Positions 35,536-45,752 of a stretch of DNA of 61,126 nt are shown piece after piece (position 1 is the first letter of the stretch; every line of letters begins with the position of its first letter). The translations under genes were made by a program, and so were the position numbers. Origin of the DNA: Pseudomonadota bacterium (lineage in GTDB: Bacteria; Pseudomonadota; Gammaproteobacteria; Acidiferrobacterales; UBA6901); the NCBI GenBank assembly GCA_021785795.1, contig JAJYEK010000007.1, forward strand, positions 1 to 61,126. Direction: 5' to 3'. A model generated the notes under the pieces. It did not search any database and was not told where the DNA came from. It saw only the letters and a list, made by a program, of their open reading frames with translations.

Positions 35536-35988
35536 TTAGTCGTCTTCGCCGCCGATGTCAACCCGAACGCGGGTCGAGCGATCATCGGATTCCGCCTGCT
35601 CGCGCCGTTCGGCAACGCGAACTTCGTCGCCACGGTACCGGTCGATGATCTTGTCCACCGCGCGGGTCTTGGTACGCGTCGCGTACCACTGGTGCCGCCT
35701 TGCCTCGTATTCCTTCCGGCTGTGCTCAACGCGGAGCTGCTGGTGGATGATTGCCTCGTTCAGGCGCGAAATGAATACTCGGAAATCCTGCATGCGTCTG
35801 GCATCGATCGATGCCCCGCCGCTAAACTCGACCTTTTTCGCATACTCATCGCGGTATCCCAGCAGTTCGGTGAGCCTGGTCTCGGCTTCGTTCAGCATTC
35901 GTCTCTGCTCTCCCAGAACACGCGCTGCCGTGCGTTCGCGCGACTCAACGACCTTCGCAAGCGGTTTCATGCGTTTCGACTTCGTCAT
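35536..35988 (-). CDS. fliJ: Flagellar FliJ, export chaperone/ATPase stalk
   Basis: 150 residues, almost wholly coiled coil (VVESRERTAARVLGEQRRML, AIIHQQLRVEHSRKEYEARR), highly charged and ending in an acidic tail. Size, composition and position directly after fliI identify FliJ, which forms the rotor-like stalk in the FliI ring and delivers chaperones to FlhA. fliK does not follow as it normally would. Confidence 0.9.
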   Translation of the reverse strand: MTKSKRMKPLAKVVESRERTAARVLGEQRRMLNEAETRLTELLGYRDEYAKKVEFSGGASIDARRMQDFRVFISRLNEAIIHQQLRVEHSRKEYEARRHQWYATRTKTRAVDKIIDRYRGDEVRVAERREQAESDDRSTRVRVDIGGEDD

Positions 35989-36039
35989 GGTGCACCTTTA
36001 TTGTTCTTCGACTGCATCGCTGCGGTTCGGCAGCAGGCC

Positions 36040-37410
36040 TTACTGCTTCACTGGCACCTCAGGTACCAGCGCGGCAAGTTCCGAAAGACTCGCGGACAGG
36101 GCGACGGCCTTGTTCATATCCTGGCGCAAAAATCCCAGCAGACGGGGATGGTAATCTATGGCCTCGTCCAGACGCTGATCCGCGCCGCGGGTATAGGCGC
36201 CGACGCTGATGAGATCACGGTTCTGCTGGTACACGGAATAGAGCTGCTTGAAGCGCCGGGCCGCTTGCTGCTGCGGCGCCTTGGTAATCTCATTCATGGC
36301 ACGGCTGATCGACGCCTCGATGTCGATGGCGGGATAGTGTCCGCTTTCCGCAAGCTGCCGCGAGAGGAATATATGGCCGTCCAGGATCGCGCGCGCTGCA
36401 TCTCCGATCGGATCGTTCTGGTCATCACCTTCGGTGAGCACTGTGTAGAAGGCCGTGATCGACCCTTTGCCGGTCTCCCCGTTGCCGGCGCGTTCCACGA
36501 GCTGAGGCAGCCTGGCAAAAACCGACGGAGGATAACCCCGGGTCGCCGGCGGCTCACCAATGGCGAGCGCTATCTCGCGCTGAGCCTGCGCGTAGCGCGT
36601 GAGCGAATCCATCAGCAACAGGACCTGCCGGCCCTGATCCCGGAAGTATTCGGCAATGCTGGTGGCCAGCATGGCACCGTGCAGACGCATCAGCGGCGGG
36701 TAATCCGCCGGCACCGCAACCACCACAGCACGTACCATGCCCTGCGGTCCGAGAATGTTCTGGATGAATTCCTTTACTTCTCGTCCGCGCTCCCCGATCA
36801 GGCCGACCACAATGACGTCGGCCGTGGTAAACCGGGTCATCATTCCAAGCAAAACGCTCTTGCCGACGCCGCTACCGGCAAAAAGCCCCAGCCGCTGTCC
36901 GCGTCCTACGGTAAACAGCGCATTGATTGCACGCACCCCGACATCGAGCGGCTCCCGTATTGGAGCGCGCGCCAGCGGATTGATCGGCCGCCCCGCGAGT
37001 GGGGCACGTGCGGTCGCCCGCACCTTCCCTTTTCCGTCGAGCGGATTTCCCGCTCCATCCAGGACCCGCCCGAGCAAGGCATCACCCACCTGCGCCTCAC
37101 GCACACGCGCGCTCGGAATGACCCGGGCATTTGGTGTGAGCCCGCGTATGTCTCCGGTGGGCATCAGAAACAGGCGCTCGCCGGCAAAGCCGACTACTTC
37201 TGCTTCGACGGTCACGCCCTGGGGGCCTGCCACCAGGCAGCGGCTCCCAATTGCCGCCTGGCACCCGGTTGCTTCCAAGGTAAGACCGACCATGCGCGTA
37301 AGCTTTCCTTCGACCACTAGACTCGGCGGTGCTTCTGCGAGCACGCGGGCGCGCGCGAGGCTGTCGCGCCAGCGCGCAATGTGTGATGTTTCAGCTGGTG
37401 GGGCGGTCAT
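36040..37410 (-). CDS. fliI: Flagellum-specific export ATPase FliI
   Basis: 456 residues, F1-ATPase beta-like. Walker [18 protein letters not shown], the ERGREVKEF arginine region, Walker [18 protein letters not shown] and the export-ATPase signature [15 protein letters not shown] are intact. It powers substrate unfolding and release at the gate, regulated by FliH. It overlaps fliH by 20 bp. Confidence 0.97.
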   Translation of the reverse strand: MTAPPAETSHIARWRDSLARARVLAEAPPSLVVEGKLTRMVGLTLEATGCQAAIGSRCLVAGPQGVTVEAEVVGFAGERLFLMPTGDIRGLTPNARVIPSARVREAQVGDALLGRVLDGAGNPLDGKGKVRATARAPLAGRPINPLARAPIREPLDVGVRAINALFTVGRGQRLGLFAGSGVGKSVLLGMMTRFTTADVIVVGLIGERGREVKEFIQNILGPQGMVRAVVVAVPADYPPLMRLHGAMLATSIAEYFRDQGRQVLLLMDSLTRYAQAQREIALAIGEPPATRGYPPSVFARLPQLVERAGNGETGKGSITAFYTVLTEGDDQNDPIGDAARAILDGHIFLSRQLAESGHYPAIDIEASISRAMNEITKAPQQQAARRFKQLYSVYQQNRDLISVGAYTRGADQRLDEAIDYHPRLLGFLRQDMNKAVALSASLSELAALVPEVPVKQ

Positions 37411-38068
37411 CGTGGCGCTCTCCGCCTAGAATTGCGGTGACGATGCTGGTCAGTCGCGACTCGATGCTGGCATCAATCTGCGAATTTTCGGTATGCACCT
37501 TGCAGTCACCGCGCGCCAGCACCGGATCCTCGACAATGCGCCAGGCACGTTCCCCTTCCGGAAGGGCGAGCGCACCACGCACGAGCGCGGCATCCTCAGG
37601 ATGAAGATGGACGCTCACATGGCGTGCCGCCACCGGCAAGACAGACATAGCTTCGCGCACCACCGCCACGACCGCCCCGGGATCGGAGCGCAGTTCGCGA
37701 CGCACCAGCGCGCGAGCGATCACCATCGCAAGCTGCACGAGCTCATGCTCGACCTGCTGGTCGAGGTCCGCCAGCGGCTCGTTCAACAGGCCGATCAGCT
37801 TCGCCAGACGGCCGGCCTGCGCGACTACCTGCGCCTTGCCGTCCTGGCGGCCCTGCGCGAAACCCTCTTCGTATGCCTGCTTCTGTATCTGCTCGATCTG
37901 TTTGGCAGTGAGTACATTGGGATTCTTGCCGAGCGTTCCCTCGACTGCCGGCAGCTCCCAACGCTGGTAGGCGCTCAGTTCGTCGCCGGAAATGATCCGG
38001 GACTTTCGGGCGGCGCCATGCTGCGGGGATTGTCCTGCCGCGGGTCGCGGGTTGTCGGCTTCAGACAT
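37391..38068 (-). CDS. fliH: Flagellar assembly protein FliH
   Basis: 225 residues with the helical [20 protein letters not shown] region carrying glycine-repeat spacing typical of FliH, then a C-terminal domain related to V-type ATPase E subunits ([20 protein letters not shown] to [16 protein letters not shown]). It is the negative regulator of FliI and links it to FliN. It overlaps fliG by 8 bp. Confidence 0.93.
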   Translation of the reverse strand: MSEADNPRPAAGQSPQHGAARKSRIISGDELSAYQRWELPAVEGTLGKNPNVLTAKQIEQIQKQAYEEGFAQGRQDGKAQVVAQAGRLAKLIGLLNEPLADLDQQVEHELVQLAMVIARALVRRELRSDPGAVVAVVREAMSVLPVAARHVSVHLHPEDAALVRGALALPEGERAWRIVEDPVLARGDCKVHTENSQIDASIESRLTSIVTAILGGERHDDRPTS

Positions 38069-39077
38069 ACTCTTCCCCGCCCTTGGCGCCCAACGCTATC
38101 TCACCTGATTCGGAAAGGCGCCGCGCAATTCCGAGAATTTCCTTCTGTGCAGTTTCCACTTCGGACAGCCGGACCGGACCTTTGGCCTCCAGATCATCAC
38201 GAAGCATTTCGGCCGCACGCTTGGACATGTTGTTGAAGATCTTCTGCCTCATTGCGTCGTCCGACCCCTTGAGCGCAAGCAGCAGAGATTCCGACGAAAC
38301 CTCGCGCAGCAGGGTCTGGATACTGCGGTCATCGATCCCCAACAGGTCTTCGAAGACGAACATCAGGTCTTCGATTTTCTGGGCCATCTCGCTGTCGGCC
38401 TCCTTGATATGTTTCAGGATATCCGCCTCGGATGATCCGTTCATGCTGTTGATGATTCCGGCAGCGGTCTTGATTCCGCCCACGCTAGAGGACTTGAGTT
38501 TGCTGGCAGCCTTGCCGGTGAATTTCTTCTCCATGATGTCATTTAGCTCCTGCAGCGCAGACGGCTGGATGCCATCGAGCGCGGCAATGCGCATCAGTAT
38601 GTCGGCCCTGCTTCGTTCCGGAAACAGGGCGAGCACCTCCGCTGACTGGTCGCTGTCGAGATAGGCAAGGATGATCGCGATGATTTGGGGATGCTCGAGA
38701 CGAATGAGCTCCATGATCGCGCGCGCATCCATCCACTTGAGCCCCTCAAGGCCCTTTGTGTTGCCGCCGAGAAGAATGCGGTCGATGAACCCGCCTGCCT
38801 TGTCCTCACCCAGCGCCTTTGTCAGCACCTTGCGCACGTAATCATCGGAGCCGATGCCGAGCGAGGTCTGGTTGTCCACGGATTGCACGAAATCCTCCAG
38901 TACCAGACTTACCTGCGCACGTGAGACACTCGACAACGCTGCCATGGCTGATCCGACCTTCTGGACCTCCTTCGGCGCCATGTGCTTGAGGATCTCGGCC
39001 GCATCCTGCTCGCCGAGCGTGAGCAGGAGAATGGCGGCCCGCTCGACTCCCGATATCTTGGTGCCCACCTCAGCCAT
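38061..39077 (-). CDS. fliG: Flagellar motor switch protein FliG
   Basis: 338 residues. The N-terminal domain (LLTLGEQDAAEILKHMAPKEV), the middle-domain EHPQ motif (RLEHPQIIAIILAYL) and the C-terminal torque domain with the charged helix (DDRSIQTLLREVSSESLLLALKG region) are all visible. It meshes with the stator MotC and transmits torque to the MS ring. It overlaps fliF by 8 bp. Confidence 0.97.
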   Translation of the reverse strand: MAEVGTKISGVERAAILLLTLGEQDAAEILKHMAPKEVQKVGSAMAALSSVSRAQVSLVLEDFVQSVDNQTSLGIGSDDYVRKVLTKALGEDKAGGFIDRILLGGNTKGLEGLKWMDARAIMELIRLEHPQIIAIILAYLDSDQSAEVLALFPERSRADILMRIAALDGIQPSALQELNDIMEKKFTGKAASKLKSSSVGGIKTAAGIINSMNGSSEADILKHIKEADSEMAQKIEDLMFVFEDLLGIDDRSIQTLLREVSSESLLLALKGSDDAMRQKIFNNMSKRAAEMLRDDLEAKGPVRLSEVETAQKEILGIARRLSESGEIALGAKGGEEYV

Positions 39078-40764
39078 CGCTGGCTACCCAGGTCTTGACT
39101 ACCTGCGCAACGCGCTTCGGATCCTGGGCGCTCATGCTGCGCGCGGCATTGAGCTGGGCATCATAATTTCCTGGGCCGCTCAGCTGCGCCATGGGTCCGG
39201 GTCCACCCAGGGACTGAGCCTGTCTGGCAGCCGCTTGCTCGGCCGCCGGCGCAGCGGCCGCCGCGACCGCCTGTTTGGCAAGCAGGCCGCGGGTTACCGG
39301 CCGCAGAACCCCGAAGATCAGGAACAGCACCACCAGTCCGGCAAGCCCCTGCTTGGCCATGCTCCATACCCAGGGACGCTCCCAGATTGGCAGTGGGGGC
39401 GGCGGCTGGATCTGGCGCGGCCGATGGAACGGGATATTGATGACGTTGATGCTGTCTCCGCGCGCCGGATCAAAGCCCACGGCGGACTTTACCAGTGCCG
39501 TGATGTGCGTCAGCTCCTGGGGACTCAGCGCAGCCCGCACAACCTGCCCGCTGCTGTTGACCGTCCGGATATCGTCAACCACGACGGCCACCGACAGGCG
39601 CTTGATGCGTCCGCTCGGAAGCTGCGTATGACTGATGGTCTTGTCCAGCTCATAGTTGCGCGTGGCGCTGCTGCTGCTGTCTGTCGGAACTTCGGGGGCA
39701 GACGCAACGGCCGCCTTCTTGGCCGTTTTCCCGCCGGCGCCAGCGGCGGAAGTTTTCGCCGGCTTGGCGGCGGCCGGAGTGGTCTGCGGAACTGTGGTTG
39801 GGCCCGGCGGCTCATTTGACAGTGCGCCCGGAACGCCCATCGCGCCAGCGGCCTCGCCGGTGGTTTGATGGTGCGACACCTGCTCGCTCAGCAGCGCCTC
39901 GGCTTTCGGATTAACCTTTTCCTGTGTCTCGTCCGTCATCGTGAAGTCGAGATCTGTCGCGACCTGGGCACGGACACCTCCAATTCCAACAATCGGCGTC
40001 AAAATATCGTCTATGCGCCTGACGTAGGATCGGTCGAGGCGGCGCGTATACTGGAACTCGCTGTTGTCGAGCGCTGCCAGCCGGCCCGACGCTTGCCCGC
40101 TGAGCAGCCGTCCACGCTGGTCGACGACCGTCACATTGCTGGTTTTCAAGTTCGGTACGCTGAAGGCCACGAGGTGCTGAATCGCCGCCACCTCGCCGCC
40201 GCTCAGGTCCCGATCCGAATAGAGATCAACCAGCACCGAGGCCGTTGGTTCGGCGCGCTCGCTGACAAAGACCGACTGCTTGGGGACGGCAAGGCTGACG
40301 CGCGCGCGGCGCACGTTGTCGAGCGCGCCGATCGAACGTGCCAGCTGGCGCTCTAAGATGTACTGATAACGAGCGGTCTCTATGAACCTGCTCGCGCCGA
40401 AACCGTTCGACTGGTTGAGCAGTGCGAGGCCTCCGTCGGTACTGCGCGGCAACCCCTGCGCGGCGAGTTTCATGCGTGCGTCCGCCACCTGCCCTGCAGG
40501 CACCATGATCATGCCGCCTGGCTCGATCTCGTACGGGATGTTCAGCTTCTGAAGACCGCCGATCACCTGACCAGCATTCTTGCTGGACAGTCCATTATAG
40601 AGCTCGCCGTAGTTGGGCGTCCGCGACCACAATACAACGCTTACACCGATCGCCACGGCTGCGGCGATGCCTAGCAGCAGCCCGAGCTGCTGGACAACAG
40701 GATTACGTGTCAGCCCCTGCAGCGGCAGGGGCGCACCCGGATTCCTGGCAATTTCGTTGGCCAT
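39070..40764 (-). CDS. fliF: Flagellar MS-ring protein FliF
   Basis: 564 residues with two membrane spans (about 25-50 and 450-470) enclosing the ring-building motifs (YNGLSSKNAGQVIGGLQKL, TARYQYILERQLARSIGAL, VRRARVSLAVPKQSVFV). The C-terminal tail AQVVKTWVASDG binds FliG. A low-complexity Ala/Pro/Lys insertion is seen at about 315-360. It is the base on which the export gate and rotor assemble. Confidence 0.97.
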   Translation of the reverse strand: MANEIARNPGAPLPLQGLTRNPVVQQLGLLLGIAAAVAIGVSVVLWSRTPNYGELYNGLSSKNAGQVIGGLQKLNIPYEIEPGGMIMVPAGQVADARMKLAAQGLPRSTDGGLALLNQSNGFGASRFIETARYQYILERQLARSIGALDNVRRARVSLAVPKQSVFVSERAEPTASVLVDLYSDRDLSGGEVAAIQHLVAFSVPNLKTSNVTVVDQRGRLLSGQASGRLAALDNSEFQYTRRLDRSYVRRIDDILTPIVGIGGVRAQVATDLDFTMTDETQEKVNPKAEALLSEQVSHHQTTGEAAGAMGVPGALSNEPPGPTTVPQTTPAAAKPAKTSAAGAGGKTAKKAAVASAPEVPTDSSSSATRNYELDKTISHTQLPSGRIKRLSVAVVVDDIRTVNSSGQVVRAALSPQELTHITALVKSAVGFDPARGDSINVINIPFHRPRQIQPPPPLPIWERPWVWSMAKQGLAGLVVLFLIFGVLRPVTRGLLAKQAVAAAAAPAAEQAAARQAQSLGGPGPMAQLSGPGNYDAQLNAARSMSAQDPKRVAQVVKTWVASDG

Positions 40765-40830
40765 AGGTCAGTCAGGAGTTAGCATGTCCGTTAGTCCGAT
40801 CCCGCCGAATGCTCGGGCTTGACGCACTGC

Positions 40831-41151
40831 TCATAGCTGCATGCTCATGATGTCCTGGTACGCCGATACGAGTTTGTTGCGCACCTGGGTCAGAGCCTGA
40901 AACGAAATGTTCGCCTTTTGCACGGCCAGCATCACCTGTGCGAGGCTTACTTGGCCTGTGTTGGCCTCAAATGCACGCTCCATTGCGCGTGCATGCAGAT
41001 CACTTTTGTTGACCTCCCCTAGCGCCCCCTCCAGCAGCGACGAGAACTCCCCTTTTCCGGTCGCGGTTGCGGCCTGTTGCGGAATACCCTGCGCGACGGC
41101 ACGCATTGAGCGAAGCTGCGAGATCAGCTGATTCATGTCGATGTTGTTCAT
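40831..41151 (-). CDS. fliE: Flagellar hook-basal body complex protein FliE
   Basis: 106 residues. The C-terminal part LAQVMLAVQKANISFQALTQVRNKLVSAYQDIMSMQL is the FliE signature. It joins the MS ring to the rod. It is only 34 bp downstream of fleR, with no room for a separate -24/-12 promoter in that gap, so it is either read through from fleSR or driven from inside fleR. Confidence 0.95.
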   Translation of the reverse strand: MNNIDMNQLISQLRSMRAVAQGIPQQAATATGKGEFSSLLEGALGEVNKSDLHARAMERAFEANTGQVSLAQVMLAVQKANISFQALTQVRNKLVSAYQDIMSMQL

Positions 41152-41185
41152 GATCTGATTCCACTCCTGTCTGCTGCGGTCCGGC

Positions 41186-42574
41186 CTATCCGGGAATCAC
41201 AACGCCCTCTTCGCGCAGCCGAGCCAGCTTGTAACGCAGCGTGCGCGGGCTGATTCCGAGACGGGCGGCCGCCTCTTTGCGGCTCCCCATCCCTGCCTTC
41301 AGGGCGTCCAGAATGAGATTTCTCTCGTGGCTGCGAAGATCCTCGCCCAGGGAATCCGGGCCCGCCCCCTGCGCCGATTCCTGCTCCGTCGCGGCACCCA
41401 TCGTGGTGGCGGCAACCGGCTCGAAGCGCAGATCTTGAGCCTCGACACGGTCACCGGCATGCAGAATCAGTGCCCGCTGCATCACGTTGTCGAGTTCGCG
41501 CACATTCCCGGGCCAGCCGTGCTGCAGCAGACGATCAATCGCTGGCTGCGACAGATCCGGAGCCCGCCGCCTCTGGGCTACCGCTGCGCGCGCAAGCAAA
41601 CAGCGCGCCAGCGGCACAATGTCCCGGACGCGCTCGCGCAGCGGCGGTATCTGAAGCGGAAAGACATTTATCCTGTAATACAGGTCTTCGCGGAACCGCT
41701 GGGCTGCCACCTCACCGCGCATATTTCGGTTGGAGGTCGCCAGCACCCGGACGTCGAGCGCTATGGGCTTGCGCCCGCCCAAGCGTTCGACCTCTTTCTC
41801 CTGCAACACGCGCAGCAGTTTCGCTTGCAACGCCAGATTCATTTCCGATATTTCATCGAGCAACAGCGTGCCTCCCTGTGCCTGCTCGAACTTGCCCGGG
41901 CTCGCTTGGTGGGCGCCTGTATAGGCCCCCTTCTCATAGCCAAACAGGATGGCCTCGAGCATGTTGTCGGGGATCGCTGCGCAGTTAATGGCGACAAAAG
42001 GCATCCCGCAGCGGCGGGAGTGCCGGTGCAGAAAGCGCGCCAGCACCTCCTTCCCGGTGCCGCTTTCGCCACTGATCAAGACTGTGGCGTCACTGCCCGC
42101 AACGCGCCGGGCAAGATCTACGAGTTCGCGCGTACGCTCGTCAGCGGCGATCAGTTCCCCGTCTGCGGCGGTCTCCGGCAATGCATAGCGCGCGACCATG
42201 TTGACCAGAACCTCGGCCTCGAAAGGCTTCACCAGATAATCAGCGGCACCCTCGTGCATCGCGGCAACCGCAGCCTGCACCGTGCCATAGGCCGTCATCA
42301 GCAACACCGGCGTCTGCAATGCCTCGGATTTTATGCGGCGCAGCAGGGTGTTTCCGTCCATGTGCGGCATCTGAACGTCGGCAATCACCATGGATATGCC
42401 GCCGGAAGCAAGAATGCCCAAAGCTGCATCCCCGTGAGCTGCCGCCACCACGCCGTAGCCAGCCAGTCGCAACGTATCGCATAGCGCCTCGCACAGGGTC
42501 TCGTCGTCCTCCACGACAAGCACCGTGGAACGGGAACGATGAGGGTTGCCTGGGATGCCGTTGCAAGATTCCAT
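41186..42574 (-). CDS. fleR: Sigma-54-dependent response regulator FleR/FlrC
   Basis: 462 residues. Receiver with VVEDDETL and phosphorylation Asp in MVIADVQMPHMDG; AAA+ domain with Walker A GESGTGKEV, the sigma-54 contact loop KGAYTGA (a GAFTGA variant with Tyr) and LLLDEISEM; C-terminal Fis-type helix-turn-helix KEAAARLGISPRTLRYKL. It overlaps fleS by one base. With FleS it should activate basal-body and hook genes. Confidence 0.94.
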   Translation of the reverse strand: MESCNGIPGNPHRSRSTVLVVEDDETLCEALCDTLRLAGYGVVAAAHGDAALGILASGGISMVIADVQMPHMDGNTLLRRIKSEALQTPVLLMTAYGTVQAAVAAMHEGAADYLVKPFEAEVLVNMVARYALPETAADGELIAADERTRELVDLARRVAGSDATVLISGESGTGKEVLARFLHRHSRRCGMPFVAINCAAIPDNMLEAILFGYEKGAYTGAHQASPGKFEQAQGGTLLLDEISEMNLALQAKLLRVLQEKEVERLGGRKPIALDVRVLATSNRNMRGEVAAQRFREDLYYRINVFPLQIPPLRERVRDIVPLARCLLARAAVAQRRRAPDLSQPAIDRLLQHGWPGNVRELDNVMQRALILHAGDRVEAQDLRFEPVAATTMGAATEQESAQGAGPDSLGEDLRSHERNLILDALKAGMGSRKEAAARLGISPRTLRYKLARLREEGVVIPG

Positions 42575-43845
42575 TACGCACTCCTTCTCGGGAAATCGTC
42601 GGATGCCGTACCGTCTCCTCCTCGCAGCGGATCAGCCCGCGGTTCTGCAGTCCCGAGCGGCAGACGCAGCCCGAAGACGCTGCCCGCACCAGGCTGTGAG
42701 CTCACCCAGGCACTGCCTCCATGCGCCTCGGCAACCGCCCGCACCACCGCTAGGCCCAGGCCGGTACCCTGAGAACGGGTGGTGAAGAACGGCTCGAAAA
42801 CGCGATCCTGCAGTCCGTCTGGTATGCCGGGGCCGTTGTCGCACATCATAAGCTTGACCCAGGCTTCGTCAGCCCGCGCGATGAAGACCAGCCGCCCTCC
42901 GGCGCCACATGCCTGCATGGCATTGCTCGCGAGATTCTGCAGGGCGCTAAGCAGCGTTTCGCGGTTGGCGCAAAGTTGCGCGCCGCCGGTCTCGTCAAGC
43001 GCGGATAGCTGGCATCCATTCGTCTGCAGACCGGATTCCACTGCCCGCTGCAGGTCCATAATAAGTTCGGATACCGGAAACACGGTCTTGGCAATGCTGC
43101 CATTGCGGGCAAAGAGCAGCATGTCGCTGACCAACCGTTCTAGATGGCGCATGCGCGACTGAATGCGTTCGGCCGCGCGATAGCGGTCACCAGCCTCAAG
43201 CTCCGGACTGTTGAGATGCGAAGCATAGAGAAGGACTGAAGCCAGCGGAGTGCGGATCTGGTGCGCGAGCGCCGCAACCATGCGGCCCATGGCAGCCAGT
43301 CGTTGGTCATGATTGACGCGTTCCTGAAGACGGCGCGTCTCCGTCAGATCCTTGAGCAGCAGGATCTGGCCGGGCTCGGCAGAAAGCGGGCTGGTGGAGA
43401 TGCTGACGAGCCGGCCGTCGCGCAGCGATACTTCGTGGCCATCCCCGATCCGGGGCGCGAACGCGCGCCGGATGACGTCGCACCACAAACTGCCCTGAAG
43501 AGGTTCGCCGAGAAGATCGAGAGCCGCCGGATTGCAATCCTGCACAAGCCCGTCGCCATCCAACACCACCACACCACCAGGCAGGGCGTCGAGCAGCCGT
43601 TTCAGGCGACTGTTCAGCCGATCCTGCTCGGCAAGTCCTTCGAGACGCTCGGTCTGCGCAGCGGCCAGTTCCGCCGTAAGCGACTCCACCCGGGCTTCGA
43701 GTTCGCTAAAGGACGCAGCGAGACAAGAGGAAACTTCATTGAACAGATGAAAGGCATCAACCAGACCGGCGGCGGATCGCACGGCAACTTCGCCTGCGGT
43801 GTCGGCGCACGGCCCTGGTTTCCGGCTGACGAGTTGTTGGTTCAT
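42574..43845 (-). CDS. fleS: Flagellar sensor histidine kinase FleS/FlrB
   Basis: 423 residues from ATG at 43845, which has an AGGAA site. A frame start 27 bp upstream lacks one. A coiled segment (about 45-90), a PAS domain (DALPGGVVVLDGDGLVQDCN), the HisKA motif ALAHQIRTPLASVLLYASH and a HATPase domain (NLASNAMQACG, CDNGPGIPDG, GTGLGLAVVRAV) are seen. No membrane span, so it is cytoplasmic as FleS is. A sigma-54 promoter lies upstream. Confidence 0.93.
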   Translation of the reverse strand: MNQQLVSRKPGPCADTAGEVAVRSAAGLVDAFHLFNEVSSCLAASFSELEARVESLTAELAAAQTERLEGLAEQDRLNSRLKRLLDALPGGVVVLDGDGLVQDCNPAALDLLGEPLQGSLWCDVIRRAFAPRIGDGHEVSLRDGRLVSISTSPLSAEPGQILLLKDLTETRRLQERVNHDQRLAAMGRMVAALAHQIRTPLASVLLYASHLNSPELEAGDRYRAAERIQSRMRHLERLVSDMLLFARNGSIAKTVFPVSELIMDLQRAVESGLQTNGCQLSALDETGGAQLCANRETLLSALQNLASNAMQACGAGGRLVFIARADEAWVKLMMCDNGPGIPDGLQDRVFEPFFTTRSQGTGLGLAVVRAVAEAHGGSAWVSSQPGAGSVFGLRLPLGTAEPRADPLRGGDGTASDDFPRRSA

Positions 43846-43907
43846 GCAGTTCCTGCTCCGACTTCGGGCCAAACCCTGGACGGATCGCGGCCCTTCGAAG
43901 CATTGTC

Positions 43908-43923
43908 AGCAAGAACTGTGCCC
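43908..43923 (-). promoter_or_regulatory. Sigma-54 promoter of fleSR
   Basis: On the minus strand the sequence GGGCACAGTTCTTGCT matches GGCAC-N5-TTGCW exactly, with deviations only at the first base and at position 7. It lies in the fleQ-fleS gap, about 60 nt before fleS, in line with the known FleQ/sigma-54 control of fleSR. Confidence 0.85.
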
Positions 43924-43970
43924 GATAAATTCCCTACTGTTAACAGATACTTGCATAAGAAGCGAGCGGG

Positions 43971-45404
43971 TCACGTCAAAATCCCGTCGTCGGATTCCCG
44001 TGCCACGACCTCGTATTTACGCAGCTTTTCCACCAGCGTCGTGCGACCGAGCCGGAGGCGCTTGGCAGCCTGGGCCACAACACCGCCGGCCTCGTCTAGC
44101 GCCTGCTTGATCAGACAGTACTCCAGATTGTTCAGGTGCTCTTTGAGATCGAGCCCTTCCGCCGGCAGCCGCCCCCCGGCCACGGCGAAGACCGGCGCGC
44201 CACCGTCGCCAACCGGCGGGGCGGCGGCGCCTGCGGCCCCGGGCACGACGAATTTCTCGGGCAGATCACCGACATCCACGGTCCCCCCTGGATGCAGAAT
44301 GGCCAGGCGTTCGATCAGATTGGCGAGCTCCCGCACATTGCCCGGCCAGAGGTACTGAATCAGCGCTACGACCGCAGCCGGCGTCAGGCGCACTGACCCG
44401 CGCCGCTCGTGCTCGATCCGCGCTATGAGCTCGTTGATCAGCAGCGGTACATCATCGGCCCGATCCCGCAGCGGCGGCATTTCGATCGGGAAGACATTCA
44501 GCCGGTAGAACAGATCCTCTCGGAATTTGCCTTCTTTGATCGCCTCTTCGAGATTACGGTGCGTAGCAGCGATGATGCGGACATCGGCGCGTATGCTCTT
44601 GTTGCTTCCGACCCGCTCAAAGGTGCGTTCCTGCAGCACGCGCAACAGTTTCACCTGCATCGGAAGACTCATGTCGCCGATCTCATCGAGAAACAGGGTG
44701 CCACCCTCGGCGAGCTCGAACCGTCCTTGGCGCGCGCTGATGGCGCCGGTGAAGGCGCCTTTCTCGTGCCCAAACAGCTCGCTCTCCAGAAGATCGCCGG
44801 GAATCGCGCCACAGTTTATAGGCACGAACGCACGGCCGCGGCGCGCAGAGCGATAATGCAGGTTACGGGCAACTACCTCCTTGCCGGTACCCGACTCGCC
44901 CAGGATCAGCACATTGGCGTCGGAATTGGACACCTGCTCGATGAGTCGGCGCACGCGCATCATGGCGCGGCTGTTCCCGATCAGGCTGCGGAACAGTTCC
45001 AGCGGACGTTGCGTTGCGGGCTGGCTGCGGGTCTCGCGGTAGATTTCGGCCTGATGGAGGGCATAGGCAAGCTGCTGGTAGCGGATCGGCAAGTCGATAC
45101 TGCCCAACGCACCCGCCGCGACTTCCGGACTCACCGGTGCATTTTTGGTCTTGTCTGCCACCAACAGTAACGGCAGGTCAGGATCCCATTTCCTAAGCGC
45201 ATGGAACAGGTCCAGCTGAGTGGCCTCGGACGCAAACCCGCCGAGAATCGCCGCCAGCACCGAAGGGTGCTCGCCCGCCGCCTCGCGCCAGTGGGCCCAG
45301 TCGTCGATGGCGACAGCTTGGTGGTCGATAAATTCGATCAGTGTCGTGAGATGGCTTCGACGCTCCGCATCGGCGTCGATAACCAGTACGGCTGGTCCGA
45401 CCAT
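43971..45404 (-). CDS. fleQ: Flagellar master regulator FleQ/FlrA
   Basis: 477 residues from ATG at 45404 (GGGGGA site 7 bp upstream). Upstream starts at 45419 or 45512 are less likely. The N-terminal receiver-like domain lacks the phosphorylatable Asp, as in FleQ. The AAA+ domain has GESGTGKEVVARNL, intact GAFTGA in GHEKGAFTGAISARQGRF and LFLDEIGDM. The Fis-type helix-turn-helix is at the C-terminus (AAKRLRLGRTTLVEKLRKY). FleQ binds c-di-GMP and is restrained by FleN, also encoded here. It sits at the head of the regulator cascade. Confidence 0.94.
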   Translation of the reverse strand: MVGPAVLVIDADAERRSHLTTLIEFIDHQAVAIDDWAHWREAAGEHPSVLAAILGGFASEATQLDLFHALRKWDPDLPLLLVADKTKNAPVSPEVAAGALGSIDLPIRYQQLAYALHQAEIYRETRSQPATQRPLELFRSLIGNSRAMMRVRRLIEQVSNSDANVLILGESGTGKEVVARNLHYRSARRGRAFVPINCGAIPGDLLESELFGHEKGAFTGAISARQGRFELAEGGTLFLDEIGDMSLPMQVKLLRVLQERTFERVGSNKSIRADVRIIAATHRNLEEAIKEGKFREDLFYRLNVFPIEMPPLRDRADDVPLLINELIARIEHERRGSVRLTPAAVVALIQYLWPGNVRELANLIERLAILHPGGTVDVGDLPEKFVVPGAAGAAAPPVGDGGAPVFAVAGGRLPAEGLDLKEHLNNLEYCLIKQALDEAGGVVAQAAKRLRLGRTTLVEKLRKYEVVARESDDGILT

Positions 45405-45536
45405 TTTTTTGTCCCCCATACGCACATGGGCGAGGGCGCCAGGGTTGCTCTTCTTGCTTCTTTCCGGGTACCCGGCACCGGTTCGCGTTATTTTTAAAGA
45501 GACGTCCGGCATTCAACCCAGACGTACTCCACACCA

Positions 45537-45545
45537 ATTCTAGCA
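45537..45545 (-). promoter_or_regulatory. Possible extended -10 promoter of fleQ
   Basis: TGCTAGAAT on the minus strand fits an extended -10 (TGN-TAGAAT), but no good -35 stands 17 bp upstream. Housekeeping sigma control of fleQ would agree with its place at the top of the cascade. Confidence 0.35.
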
Positions 45546-45752
45546 GGGACCGTCAATAACCTGGCTGTAATTGGAGCAACGAATGTGCCACTGTCGCCGT
45601 CAGCGCCAATAATCTGTCGGACCGTAAAGCTTTCCCTAATCAAATCAATCCCATCACGCCGAACCGCCTGCGGTGCATTTACCCCGGCAGCCGCTTTGGA
45701 TACAGGCGACTCGGAAAGAGACCGCGATCACCGACACATCGACAGCGCACGG

